A DNA stretch of 20,047 bases from an uncultured Bacilli bacterium (GTDB lineage Bacteria > Bacillota_I > Bacilli_A > RF39 > UBA660): positions 1-20,047 of the forward strand of contig CAKOQK010000022.1 of assembly GCA_934101225.1 (NCBI GenBank). The letters run 5' to 3'. Of this stretch, positions 1-7,600 are shown piece after piece (the first letter of the stretch is position 1; every line of letters begins with the position of its first letter). The notes under the pieces were generated by a model. The model did not search any database, had not been told where the DNA came from, and saw nothing but the letters and a program-made list of their open reading frames with translations. Position numbers and translations under genes: made by a program.

Positions 1-28
1 AAACGGTAATTTAATTTAGGGCTTATTT

Positions 29-73
29 TTCATACCCGGCAGGTCGGGAGTTCAAATCTCTCCGCCGCTACCA
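29..73 (+). tRNA. 3' half of tRNA-Met (CAT), probable attachment-site remnant
   Basis: The stretch holds the 3' part of a tRNA: anticodon loop TTCATAC with CAT at 31-33, 3' anticodon strand CCGGC (36-40), variable loop AGGTC, T-arm GGGAG/TTCAAAT/CTCTC (46-62), acceptor strand CGCCGCT, discriminator A and encoded CCA (71-73). It closely matches Bacillus-type elongator tRNA-Met from the anticodon loop onward. The 5' half is missing: bases 1-28 contain no D-arm (no TAGCTCAG-like segment), no GCCGG to pair with CCGGC and no AGCGGCG-like acceptor strand. Integrative elements that use a tRNA 3' end leave exactly this kind of fragment at one junction. A normal terminator follows, so the host side is probably to the right and the element to the left. 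The window edge truncates this evidence. Confidence 0.7.
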
Positions 74-85
74 TTTATTTGTAAT

Positions 86-115
86 AAACTAACTTGAGAT
101 GGTTAGTTTTTTTTT
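86..115 (+). terminator. Rho-independent terminator after the tRNA fragment
   Basis: An 8-bp stem AAACTAAC (86-93) pairs with GTTAGTTT (102-109) around an 8-nt loop and runs into a T tract (107-115). It is placed as the 3' end of the original tRNA transcription unit. Confidence 0.8.
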
Positions 116-153
116 GTTTTTTAAACAAATTTTAAAAAATTGTTTTCAAATTA

Positions 154-182
154 TTGACAAACCGAGATTCTGCCTTTATTAT
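154..182 (+). promoter_or_regulatory. Sigma-A type promoter of the pilus operon
   Basis: A perfect -35 TTGACA (154-159) is separated by 17 bp from a TATTAT -10 (177-182). It lies about 27 bp before the first start codon of the pilus gene run, and I see no comparable promoter until after gene seven. It is the best candidate for driving the whole operon. Confidence 0.8.
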
Positions 183-208
183 ATTAAAATTGTAAGGAAA
201 GATATTGG

Positions 209-610
209 ATGAATGAGAAAGAACTTAGAAAAATTTCGAGAAAAGAATTATTAGAACTGTTGTTAGAACAAGCTAATCGAATTGTTGATTTAGAAAAAGA
301 ATTAGCAGATGCAAAGGCTAAACTTGAAGATAAAAGGATAATGTTAAATGAAGCTGGTAACTTAGCAGAAGCCTCACTTAAGATTACTGATTTATTTCAA
401 AAGACAATGGAAACCTGTAAAATATATTCTGACAATGTTGAAGAATTAAATTCTAGAATTGAAAAAGAAGTAAGGGAAAAGTATGAAACAATTGAAAAAC
501 AAAAGCTTATAGAGTTAGAAAATACTTATAAAAATAATGCAATATCTACTAAAAACAGTAAAAGAGATAAACAGAAGAAACAAACAAAATCTAAGAAAAA
601 GAAAAAATAG
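209..610 (+). CDS. Coiled-coil cytoplasmic protein, first gene of the pilus operon
   Basis: A 133-residue, highly charged protein with no signal peptide or membrane segment. Residues 8-45 form a Leu/Glu/Lys heptad-rich helix (ELLELLLEQ...LEKELADAK). A more conserved-looking part follows (NEAGNLAEASL, about 48-58), then a second helix to about 105, and a Lys-rich tail ending in six lysines. I recognise the pattern, a leading coiled coil followed by AGxxAEASL, from small Bacillota proteins that carry vague annotations. I know of no established function. The ATG has a Shine-Dalgarno AAGGAAAG 7 nt upstream and sits just after the operon promoter. The next gene starts 18 nt after its stop. The context suggests a link to pilus expression or assembly, but this is inference only. 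The basic tail could bind nucleic acid or membrane. Confidence 0.75.
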   Translation: MNEKELRKISRKELLELLLEQANRIVDLEKELADAKAKLEDKRIMLNEAGNLAEASLKITDLFQKTMETCKIYSDNVEELNSRIEKEVREKYETIEKQKLIELENTYKNNAISTKNSKRDKQKKQTKSKKKKK

Positions 611-628
611 AAATGAGAAGTATTGTTT

Positions 629-1189
629 ATGAAAAAGATTGATTTAAACTCTTTAACTACTGAACAGATTGAAAAAGAATTAAAAAGGACTAAATACAAT
701 AATGGTTTTAGCCACATTATTATGAATACGATAATAGTTTTTATAATAATAGCTGCAATAGGAACTTTAGTAGCAACATTTTTAATGCCTGTGTTACAAC
801 TTAATACAGATGCTATGAATGGGTTATACAAATCAGGTGATATTGTAGTTTCAATTAAAACCAATAATATTAAACCTAATGATATAATTGCTTATTATTA
901 TGGTAATAAAATATTAATATCTAGGGTAGTTGGAGTATCTGGTGATACTATTGATATTGATAAGAATGGAAAGGTTTATAGAAATAATCAATTAGTAGAA
1001 AATGATAATTTTACAAATATTGATTTTACAATTGATGATATTAAATATCCTACTGTGGTACAAAGTGAAGAATATTTTGTATTAAATGATGATAGGAAAG
1101 ATACATCAGATTCAAGAAATAAAGAAATAGGAAATATTAAAAAAGAAAATTTAATAGGAAAAGTACTATTTAAAGTATGGTCTAAGTAA
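629..1189 (+). CDS. Signal peptidase I-like protein lacking the catalytic dyad (SipA-like pilus factor)
   Basis: A 186-residue S26-family protein with a short cytoplasmic N terminus, one membrane helix (about 30-52) and an extracellular SPase fold. Family boxes are recognisable: TDAMNGLYKSGD (60-71), ISRVVGVSGDTI (97-108) and the C-terminal NDDRKDTSDSR. At the nucleophile position the family has SM, and here it is AM (Ala62). The catalytic Lys of the usual KRxxGxPGD is Ser98. Both dyad residues are thus absent, so ordinary cleavage is unlikely. This parallels Streptococcus pyogenes SipA, a pilus-island SPase homologue with both residues replaced that is required for pilus polymerisation. Its place directly before the pilins fits an assembly role. 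I chose ATG 629 (GAGAAG 8 nt upstream) over an upstream TTG at 623. Confidence 0.85.
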   Translation: MKKIDLNSLTTEQIEKELKRTKYNNGFSHIIMNTIIVFIIIAAIGTLVATFLMPVLQLNTDAMNGLYKSGDIVVSIKTNNIKPNDIIAYYYGNKILISRVVGVSGDTIDIDKNGKVYRNNQLVENDNFTNIDFTIDDIKYPTVVQSEEYFVLNDDRKDTSDSRNKEIGNIKKENLIGKVLFKVWSK

Positions 1190-1213
1190 AAATGAGTTTG
1201 GGAGGTTTTGAAA

Positions 1214-2857
1214 ATGAAAAGAAAAAAAATACTATTATATGTTACTTTATTTGCACTTATATTAAATATATTTAATCCACTTATAGTGTATGCTGAAAGT
1301 AAAGGAGAAATTAGAAAACCAACAGTTGAAGTTGGAAATACTGGTGCAGCAGGTAATGTTAAAGTAACTAAGACTGTTACTGAAGTGGATAATAATGGAA
1401 AATACAGAATTACATTTGATGTAGTTGGAAAAAGTAATACAACTATTTCTAAAAAAGATGCTAAACCATATATTGTTTATGTTGTAGATAGATCTTGGAC
1501 AATGCGTGTTGGACTAAATGGTAGTACAAGTGATAGCAGAATTATATATTCCAGAAGAATATCTAAATCTTCTTCAGAAATACTTCATGAATCATATAAA
1601 AAAGCAATGTTTGCTGCTATAACTTTTGCTGACGATATTATAATAGAAACAGAAAATCATGAAACAAAGGTTTTTTGGAAAAATTCATCATTAAATACTA
1701 ATAATTGGAATGGTGCAAGTGGAAAATATACGGCAACAGATAAAGCTATTGCAAAAGCTACTGAAATGCTTAATGGTGTAACTGATGCAACTAGTAAACA
1801 TATAATACTCCTTAGTGATGGGATTCCTGAAGATGGTAATGGAAAAATAGAAGTTTCAAATAGAACAAAAGAACAGGCAAAAATAGCTAAAGCAAGTGGT
1901 ATAGAAATATTTTCTGTTTTTCTTCAAGATAAGTATAATTATGATGCTGACGCTAAAAGTTTAATGGATACAATTGCATCTACACCAGCAACCACACATA
2001 GTTTTGATGCTTCAGATTCTGATGCACTTACAAAGAGTTTTGAAGCAATCAATGATTCAATTATAAAAACAGAGGTAAAAGCTCCGGCTGCAACAAATGC
2101 TGTACTAAAAGATGTAATTGGAAGTGATTTTACTTATGTTTCTGGTAGTGCATCAAGTAGTGATATAACTGTTAATGATAAAAATGTTACTATAAATATT
2201 GGTAACATTGAAGAAAATACAAAACGTTATTATTTTGATATTCAAATAAATGAAAATGCATCTACCGGATGGCATAAAACTAATGATTCATTTAATTTAA
2301 CAGGAGAAGGATTAAATAACACTGTTTCAACAACAGATTCTGCAGAAGTTTATTGGGAAGAAACTTATAAAAAACTTGTTATAGAAAAAGAATTAAAAGG
2401 TATTTCAAATAATAATACTAAATTTGATTTTGAAATTAATTTAAAGGATAAAGAAGGTAATTTATTAAGTGGAGAATATAAATATAAATTAAATGATGGT
2501 ACTGAAACAAATTTAGAGTTTGTTAATGGAGTAGCCACTATAAGTCTTAAAGATGGAGAAAAGGTTGAATTTATAAATATTCCAAGAAATACTAAGTTTA
2601 GTATAGAAGAAAAAACAAGAGATGGATATAAAACTCAAGTTTGTATTAATGATAATAATTGTGAAAATAAATATAAATATGAAAACTCACTAACAGATAA
2701 TATTAATATTAAGTTTGTTAATATTGGTAGTGAATACGAATTACCAGAAACAGGAAGTTCTGGTGGATTAATTTTGATAATAACAGGTTTAACCTTTACA
2801 GGGGGTGCTGTTATTTATATATTAATAGATTTACTTAGAAAGAATAGAGTGTGCTAA
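1214..2857 (+). CDS. VWA-domain tip pilin/adhesin with LPETG anchor
   Basis: A 547-residue secreted surface protein. It has a signal peptide (1 to about 28, ending VYA), a von Willebrand factor A domain (about 84-285), a beta-sandwich region, a Cna_B/SpaA-like domain (about 385-500) with an E-box-like FSIEEKTRDGY segment, then LPETG (510-514), a hydrophobic helix and a basic end. The metal-site motif reads DRSWT rather than strict DxSxS, which still provides hydroxyl ligands. The later LLSDGIPEDG (about 200-208) supplies the second Asp. VWA proteins with a sorting signal are the usual tip adhesins of sortase-built pili and bind host matrix ligands. Shine-Dalgarno GGGAGG (1200-1205) lies 8 nt before ATG 1214, which I prefer to a TTG at 1208. 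It precedes the major pilin in the same orientation. Confidence 0.88.
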   Translation: MKRKKILLYVTLFALILNIFNPLIVYAESKGEIRKPTVEVGNTGAAGNVKVTKTVTEVDNNGKYRITFDVVGKSNTTISKKDAKPYIVYVVDRSWTMRVGLNGSTSDSRIIYSRRISKSSSEILHESYKKAMFAAITFADDIIIETENHETKVFWKNSSLNTNNWNGASGKYTATDKAIAKATEMLNGVTDATSKHIILLSDGIPEDGNGKIEVSNRTKEQAKIAKASGIEIFSVFLQDKYNYDADAKSLMDTIASTPATTHSFDASDSDALTKSFEAINDSIIKTEVKAPAATNAVLKDVIGSDFTYVSGSASSSDITVNDKNVTINIGNIEENTKRYYFDIQINENASTGWHKTNDSFNLTGEGLNNTVSTTDSAEVYWEETYKKLVIEKELKGISNNNTKFDFEINLKDKEGNLLSGEYKYKLNDGTETNLEFVNGVATISLKDGEKVEFINIPRNTKFSIEEKTRDGYKTQVCINDNNCENKYKYENSLTDNINIKFVNIGSEYELPETGSSGGLILIITGLTFTGGAVIYILIDLLRKNRVC

Positions 2858-2919
2858 GCTGGCATTTTAAACTTTAAAAGTAAATACTTATAAAAATAAT
2901 AGGAGAGGAAATAGGAAAT

Positions 2920-4275
2920 ATGAAAAAAGTATTTAGAATATTATTCTTAGGAATAATTTCATTATTTGCAGCTATTACTGTAAATGCTGCAACAACTGGT
3001 GGATCTATTACAATTGATAGACAAGGTAAAACTAATTACAAAACTGTATATAACGCATATAGAATTTTAGATTTATCTTATGATGAAGAAAATGGTTCTT
3101 ATGCATATACATTAAATGCAAAATGGAGGGATTTCTTTACAACTGGTGCTGGAAAAGATTATGTTGATATTGATAGAGAATATGTAACAATTAAATCAGG
3201 TGCTAATGTTGAAGAACTTGCTAAAGAAGCTTTAGCATATGCACAAGCAAAAGAAAAAGATGCATTTATAACATTAAATGTAGGTACTAATACTGGTAAG
3301 ATTTCTGATTTAAAATTAGGTTATTATTTAGTAGATTCATCTTTAGGAACATTATGTAATTTAAATTCTACAGCAAAAGATGTAACTATTAATGAAAAGA
3401 ATGGTGAGCCATCAATTACAAAGGATGCTGATAAAGCAACTGCTAAAATTGGCGATAAAGTAAATTATAAAATTGATGTAACTGTAGCTAAAGGATATCA
3501 AAAATATGTTGTTACAGATAATATGACTGCAGGTTTAACATTTAATAATGATATTAATATTAAATATTTAAATGCTGAAGGAAATGAAGTAACAGGATTA
3601 ACTGATGCTGCTATTAATACTACTGCATCAGATGAATATACATTTAAAATTGATTTTTCAAATGTTAATTTAGCAAATGTTAAAACAATAAGAATAACTT
3701 ATTCTGCAACAATTAATGAAAATGCTATTGATGGAGAACAAACAAATAATGCTAAATTAAATTTTGGTAATAATTTAAATGTATCTAAATCGTCTACAAC
3801 TATTACAACATATGAAGCAAAATTTGTAAAAGTAAGTAATAAAACAAAAGATGGTGTAAAAATTAGATTAACTGGTGCTAAATTTAGTTTATATGATGCT
3901 TTAACAGGTGGAAATGAAATTAAAGTTGTTAAAGTAAGCGAAGGCGTTTATCGTGTTGCAACTGCTGCTGAAATAGCTGCTAATGATATTGATGAAATTG
4001 AAGCTGGAGAAGTTACCATCAAAGGTTTAGCAAATAATACAAGTTATTATTTACAAGAAGACCTAGCTCCAGATGGATATACTAAATTAGCTAATAGAGT
4101 AGAATTAACAGCTGGAACTGCAACAACTATAGAAGTTGTTAACACAACAGGCGTAGCACTTCCTTCAACAGGTGGTATTGGTACAACATTATTCGTACTA
4201 ATTGGTACAATTATGGTTTTATCTTTAGGAACAGTATTAGTTTCTAAATATAGAATGACTAAATTTAACGCTTAA
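2920..4275 (+). CDS. Major (backbone) pilin, LPSTG-anchored
   Basis: A 451-residue fimbrial isopeptide-forming pilin with a signal peptide (1 to about 23, ending VNA). An N-terminal domain is followed by the junction TINEKNGEPSITK. Its Lys160 sits where backbone pilins carry the polymerising lysine (usually YPKN; the motif here is divergent). Then come a fimbrial D2-type domain (about 165-295, KIGDKVNYKI) and a Cna_B domain (about 298-410) with a clear E-box YYLQEDLAPDGY (376-387, Glu380 as isopeptide catalyst). LPSTG at 414-418 is followed by a membrane helix and a basic tail. The strong Shine-Dalgarno AGGAGAGGAAATAGG precedes the ATG, fitting high expression. Sortase C would join its Thr to Lys160 of the next subunit. 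The identity of Lys160 is inference from position. Confidence 0.9.
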   Translation: MKKVFRILFLGIISLFAAITVNAATTGGSITIDRQGKTNYKTVYNAYRILDLSYDEENGSYAYTLNAKWRDFFTTGAGKDYVDIDREYVTIKSGANVEELAKEALAYAQAKEKDAFITLNVGTNTGKISDLKLGYYLVDSSLGTLCNLNSTAKDVTINEKNGEPSITKDADKATAKIGDKVNYKIDVTVAKGYQKYVVTDNMTAGLTFNNDINIKYLNAEGNEVTGLTDAAINTTASDEYTFKIDFSNVNLANVKTIRITYSATINENAIDGEQTNNAKLNFGNNLNVSKSSTTITTYEAKFVKVSNKTKDGVKIRLTGAKFSLYDALTGGNEIKVVKVSEGVYRVATAAEIAANDIDEIEAGEVTIKGLANNTSYYLQEDLAPDGYTKLANRVELTAGTATTIEVVNTTGVALPSTGGIGTTLFVLIGTIMVLSLGTVLVSKYRMTKFNA

Positions 4276-4314
4276 TAATATAAGCAAAATAAAATACAGC
4301 TTAAATTGATTTAA

Positions 4315-4344
4315 TTAGTTAAGAGGATAATTCCTCTTAACTAA
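4315..4344 (+). promoter_or_regulatory. Perfect 13-bp hairpin without U tract between major pilin and sortase
   Basis: TTAGTTAAGAGGA (4315-4327) pairs perfectly with TCCTCTTAACTAA (4332-4344) around a TAAT loop. The sequence after it (AATAAATC) has no T run, so it is a poor intrinsic terminator. In an operon whose upstream pilin must be made in excess over the sortase, it more plausibly stabilises the upstream mRNA end or partly attenuates read-through. Confidence 0.6.
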
Positions 4345-4398
4345 AATAAATCATATTATGAAGAAATTTAAAAATATTAAAATAAGGAAGTAAGACTT

Positions 4399-5256
4399 AT
4401 GAAAAAGAATAAAACAACAATTATATTAGTATTATTTTTCTTCATAGGCCTTGCTATATTAATTTATCCTTCATTTAGTAATTATTATAATGAAAGAATT
4501 CAAACTGCGAATATTGATAATTACGAAGAAAGAATTAGTGTTATTAAAAAAGATAATTATACTAAAGATTTTAATGAAGCGATAAAGTATAATAAAGCGC
4601 TTATGAAATTAAAAGATCCTTTTGTTAATTATAATAAGATAAAAGGATATGATGACATTTTAAATGTTAAAAATGGGATGATTGGATATTTAACTATTGA
4701 AAAAATTAATGTTGAATTACCAATTTATCATGGAACAAGTTCAAATGTGTTATCTAATTCAGTTGGACATTTAAAAGGGTCAAGTTTTCCAACGGGTACT
4801 ACTGGTACGCATGTAGTCTTATCTGCTCATAGAGGATTACCTTCTGCTAAATTATTTACTCATTTAGATATATTAGAGGAAAATGATACTTTTACGATAA
4901 CTGTATACGATAAAGTATTTACTTATCAGGTTGATAAAATAGTTACTGTTAAACCGAAGAATATAGAACCACTTAAGATAAGTAAAAATAAAGAATATGT
5001 AACACTGATGACTTGTACACCATATGGAATTAATACACATAGATTGCTAGTTAGAGCTCATAGAATAGATGATTCTTTGAAGAAAGCCTATATTACAACT
5101 AAAGCTTTTAAAATTAGTAAATCGATAGTTTGGGTATTTATTTCATTACCAATATTATTTTTATGGTTAGTAGCGTTAATGCTTAAACCAGTTAATAAAA
5201 ATATTGATTATAAAAGTATATTTGTTTATCCAAAAGAGAAAATAGAGAGGAAGTAA
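4399..5256 (+). CDS. Class C sortase (pilus polymerase)
   Basis: A 285-residue membrane sortase with an N-terminal helix (8-25) and a C-terminal helix (about 242-262). The lid motif DPF (73-75) is the hallmark of class C enzymes and covers the active site. The catalytic His144 lies in LSAHRG, Cys206 in TLMTC, and the Arg in the THRLLVRAHR segment (Arg215 the likeliest). The second C-terminal helix and the INTHRLLVRAHR run are typical of pilin polymerases. It should cleave LPxTG-type motifs of the pilins and form Lys isopeptide bonds between subunits outside the membrane. AAGGAAG precedes the ATG. The next gene starts 5 bp after its stop, so the two are probably co-translated. Confidence 0.92.
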   Translation: MKKNKTTIILVLFFFIGLAILIYPSFSNYYNERIQTANIDNYEERISVIKKDNYTKDFNEAIKYNKALMKLKDPFVNYNKIKGYDDILNVKNGMIGYLTIEKINVELPIYHGTSSNVLSNSVGHLKGSSFPTGTTGTHVVLSAHRGLPSAKLFTHLDILEENDTFTITVYDKVFTYQVDKIVTVKPKNIEPLKISKNKEYVTLMTCTPYGINTHRLLVRAHRIDDSLKKAYITTKAFKISKSIVWVFISLPILFLWLVALMLKPVNKNIDYKSIFVYPKEKIERK

Positions 5257-5261
5257 AAAAT

Positions 5262-6113
5262 ATGAAAAAAATATTATGGTTGTTAGGTGTATCTTTAATG
5301 TTAGTATTGCCAGTATCAGCAAATACGGTAGATTTTAACCAAAAGGGAAGTATAAAGCTTGAGTTAGTAGAACAAGAGCATAATGAAAAAATAGCAGATG
5401 CAAATATTGAAATAATTAAAATAGCAGATGCTAAGGTTGATTCAAATGGTAATTTATATTATGAATATGTAACTAGTTTAAATAATTGTAATGTAGATAT
5501 TAAAGATGTTACTAAAATTGATGTAAATGAGTTAACTACTTGTATTAATGATAATACTTATAAAATATCTAATTTAACAGATAGTAATGGAATTGTTTTA
5601 TTTAATAATTTAGATTTAGGATTGTATTTAGTTAGACAAACTAATAAATTAAATAATTATACATCAATAGATTCTTATTTAGTTACAATACCTACAATTG
5701 AAGATAATAATTGGGGTTATGATATTCATAGTGTTCCTAAAACTGAGATTCAAAAGAAAATGGAAATAACTATAATTATTGAATGGAAAACAGAAAAAGA
5801 TATTAAAGATAAAGAAGTAACTGCTGAATTATTTAATGATAATCAAAAAGTTAATGAATATTTAATAACTAAAGATGATAATTGGACAAGAAGTGATACT
5901 GTTTTATTAAGTGATAAATATAGTGTTAAAGGCGAAACAATAGAGGGACTTAATATTTCATATGTTGTTGATGGCAATGTATTTAGAATTATTTATTCTG
6001 ATAATTTACCACAAACAGGAGAAAACATATATATTATATATATTCTAGCATTTACTGGTTTAATATTTATAATGTTAGGGGTAACTTTAAAGAAAAATGA
6101 AAAAAATAGGTAA
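5262..6113 (+). CDS. Minor/base pilin with LPQTG
   Basis: A 283-residue protein with a signal peptide (1 to about 20, ending VSA), a Cna_B-like domain (about 27-150: IADANIEIIKIAD, then GIVLFNNLDLGLYLVRQ), a short SVPKTEI segment that resembles a pilin-lysine motif, a second beta domain (about 165-245), LPQTG (249-253), a membrane helix and a basic end. Its small size and position after sortase C fit a basal pilin, which terminates the fibre and is transferred to the wall. That role is inferred from architecture and order. The last 17 bp overlap the next sortase gene, indicating translational coupling. Shine-Dalgarno GAGAGGAAG lies inside the end of the sortase C gene. Confidence 0.85.
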   Translation: MKKILWLLGVSLMLVLPVSANTVDFNQKGSIKLELVEQEHNEKIADANIEIIKIADAKVDSNGNLYYEYVTSLNNCNVDIKDVTKIDVNELTTCINDNTYKISNLTDSNGIVLFNNLDLGLYLVRQTNKLNNYTSIDSYLVTIPTIEDNNWGYDIHSVPKTEIQKKMEITIIIEWKTEKDIKDKEVTAELFNDNQKVNEYLITKDDNWTRSDTVLLSDKYSVKGETIEGLNISYVVDGNVFRIIYSDNLPQTGENIYIIYILAFTGLIFIMLGVTLKKNEKNR

Positions 6114-6660
6114 TATATTTATTATTCTTGGTATTATTTTAATAACTTGTTCTGCTTTCTTAATTATTAGAAGTAAATATATTGATAGTATTACTAAAGA
6201 TAAAGTTAGTGAAGTTATGAGTGTTATAGATAAAACACTTGCTGATGTAGATATGAGTGAAGTAGATAAAAAGAACTTTATAGTTGTTAATAATAAAGAA
6301 TATATTGGGTATATTCATTTAGAAAATTCAAATATATATTTACCTATTAATAAGGAATATACTAAAGATAATTTAAAATATTCTCCAACTGTTTATTATG
6401 GATCAATTGAAGAAAATAATTTAATTATATGTGCTCATAATCGTAAATATCAATTTGGTTTCTTACTTAATATAAAAGTAGGAAATAAATTTACTATTAC
6501 TGATATTAATAATAATACATATGAATATGAAGTTTGTGAAATTGAAGAATTAAAAGCAAATATGGTTGATGAAATGATTAATAATAAATATGATTTAACA
6601 TTGTTTACTTGTACTTTAGGTGGATTAACAAGATATACTGTAAGATTAAATAGAATATAG
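6097..6660 (+). CDS. Second sortase (non-class-C), possible pilus-anchoring enzyme
   Basis: A 187-residue sortase with one N-terminal membrane helix (6-24) and no C-terminal helix or DPF/DPW lid, so it is not class C. The catalytic residues are His114 (ICAHNRK), Cys172 (TLFTC, 168-172) and Arg179 (TRYTVR). The glycine pair after the Cys (TCTLGG) and the FGFLLNIKVGN segment resemble sortases of class B or D type in Clostridia. I cannot settle the class by eye. Being encoded in the pilus operon and overlapping the base-pilin gene by 17 bp, it may perform wall attachment of the assembled fibre, the job a housekeeping class A enzyme does elsewhere. The operon terminator follows at once. Confidence 0.85.
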   Translation: MKKIGNIFIILGIILITCSAFLIIRSKYIDSITKDKVSEVMSVIDKTLADVDMSEVDKKNFIVVNNKEYIGYIHLENSNIYLPINKEYTKDNLKYSPTVYYGSIEENNLIICAHNRKYQFGFLLNIKVGNKFTITDINNNTYEYEVCEIEELKANMVDEMINNKYDLTLFTCTLGGLTRYTVRLNRI

Positions 6661-6696
6661 AAGCGTGATTAATTTCACGTTTTCTTTTTGTTTTTT
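6661..6696 (+). terminator. Terminator of the pilus operon
   Basis: AAGCGTGA (6661-6668) pairs with TCACGTTT (6675-6682) with one G-T pair and a 6-nt loop, followed by a T-rich tract to 6696. Confidence 0.85.
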
Positions 6697-6715
6697 AATA
6701 TATTTATGGTAGAAT
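6688..6715 (+). promoter_or_regulatory. Candidate promoter for the HAD phosphatase gene
   Basis: TTGTTT (6688-6693), a 16-bp spacer and TAGAAT (6710-6715) lie just after the pilus terminator and 23 bp before the ATG. The -35 overlaps the terminator T tract, so it is only a moderate match. Confidence 0.5.
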
Positions 6716-6738
6716 TATTTTGGTATGGTGGTTTATTT

Positions 6739-7536
6739 ATGTATAAAATGATTGTAACTGATTTAGATGGAACTTTATTAAATAATAATAAAAGAGTTTG
6801 TGATATTAGTAAAAAATATTTAAAAGAATTAAAAGATAATGGTTATATTATATGTATAAATACAGGTAGAACTATAGGAAGAGCAAGATATGCATTAGGA
6901 GAGTTTGATTACGTTAATTATATAATTGGAAATAATGGATCATTTATTTATGATGTATGTAATGATAAAAGTTTATATAAAAGTTCTATTAAAACTGAAA
7001 ATATTAAAGCATTATTTATAAAATATTTAGATGAATATGAAGTTTTTGAAATAAATAGTTATAAGAATATTTTGAGTTATCATTCAAGAACAAGAAATGT
7101 TGAACCATATGTTGAAAAAATAGATAATAAGGATGAATTTCTTAATAAAATAAGAGACGTTTATAATGTTACTATAAGTTTTAATAGGGAAGAAATGATT
7201 AAAATATTTTTAGAAGATTTAAAAAATAATTATAACGATATTAGTTCATTTATAATGCAGGATTCTTTTTCAAATAAAAAATGGATAACTCTTATAAATA
7301 AAAATGATAATAAATATAATGGATTATGTATATTAAAAGATAGAATAGGTATAAATAATAATGATATTATAGCGTTTGGTGATGGATTAAATGATGTCGT
7401 AATGATTGAAAATGTTGGTTTTGGTGTTGCAATGAAAAATGCCTTAGACGAAGTAAAAAATAAAGCAAATGATATTACATTAGACGACAATAATAATGAT
7501 GGTGTAGTTAATTATTTAAAAAGTATATTAAAATAA
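6739..7536 (+). CDS. Cof-type HAD-superfamily phosphatase
   Basis: A 265-residue soluble protein of the HAD IIB (Cof) family, which usually dephosphorylates sugar phosphates or flavin/pyridoxal-type metabolites. Motif I is DLDGTLL (residues 8-14, Asp8 nucleophile, Asp10 acid/base), motif II INTGRT, the motif III lysine is probably in EEMIKIFL, and motif IV is FGDGLNDVVMIE, binding Mg. The central cap is of type C2. Length is normal for the family. I took ATG 6739 because the DLDGTLL nucleophile then falls near residue 8, as is usual; a longer reading frame back to 6688 runs into the terminator. The substrate cannot be told from sequence. It stands alone between the pilus operon and the surface-protein gene. 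Confidence 0.88.
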   Translation: MYKMIVTDLDGTLLNNNKRVCDISKKYLKELKDNGYIICINTGRTIGRARYALGEFDYVNYIIGNNGSFIYDVCNDKSLYKSSIKTENIKALFIKYLDEYEVFEINSYKNILSYHSRTRNVEPYVEKIDNKDEFLNKIRDVYNVTISFNREEMIKIFLEDLKNNYNDISSFIMQDSFSNKKWITLINKNDNKYNGLCILKDRIGINNNDIIAFGDGLNDVVMIENVGFGVAMKNALDEVKNKANDITLDDNNNDGVVNYLKSILK

Positions 7537-7540
7537 TTTT

Positions 7541-7566
7541 AGACTTTAATTTTAATAAAGTTTGTG
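7541..7566 (+). terminator. Weak hairpin after the HAD gene
   Basis: AGACTTTA (7541-7548) pairs with TAAAGTTT (7556-7563) with one G-T pair and a 7-nt loop. Only three Ts follow before GTG, so termination would be inefficient. Confidence 0.35.
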
Positions 7567-7600
7567 TTATCCTTTATATATAAAGATAGGGTGTTTGTTA

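Noticed and set aside
1..73. Complete tRNA gene starting before the window
   Set aside because: Bases 1-28 lack the D-arm and cannot pair with the 3' anticodon and acceptor strands.
4315..4344. Ordinary terminator splitting the pilus operon
   Set aside because: No T tract follows the stem, and sortase C, base pilin and second sortase have no visible promoter of their own.
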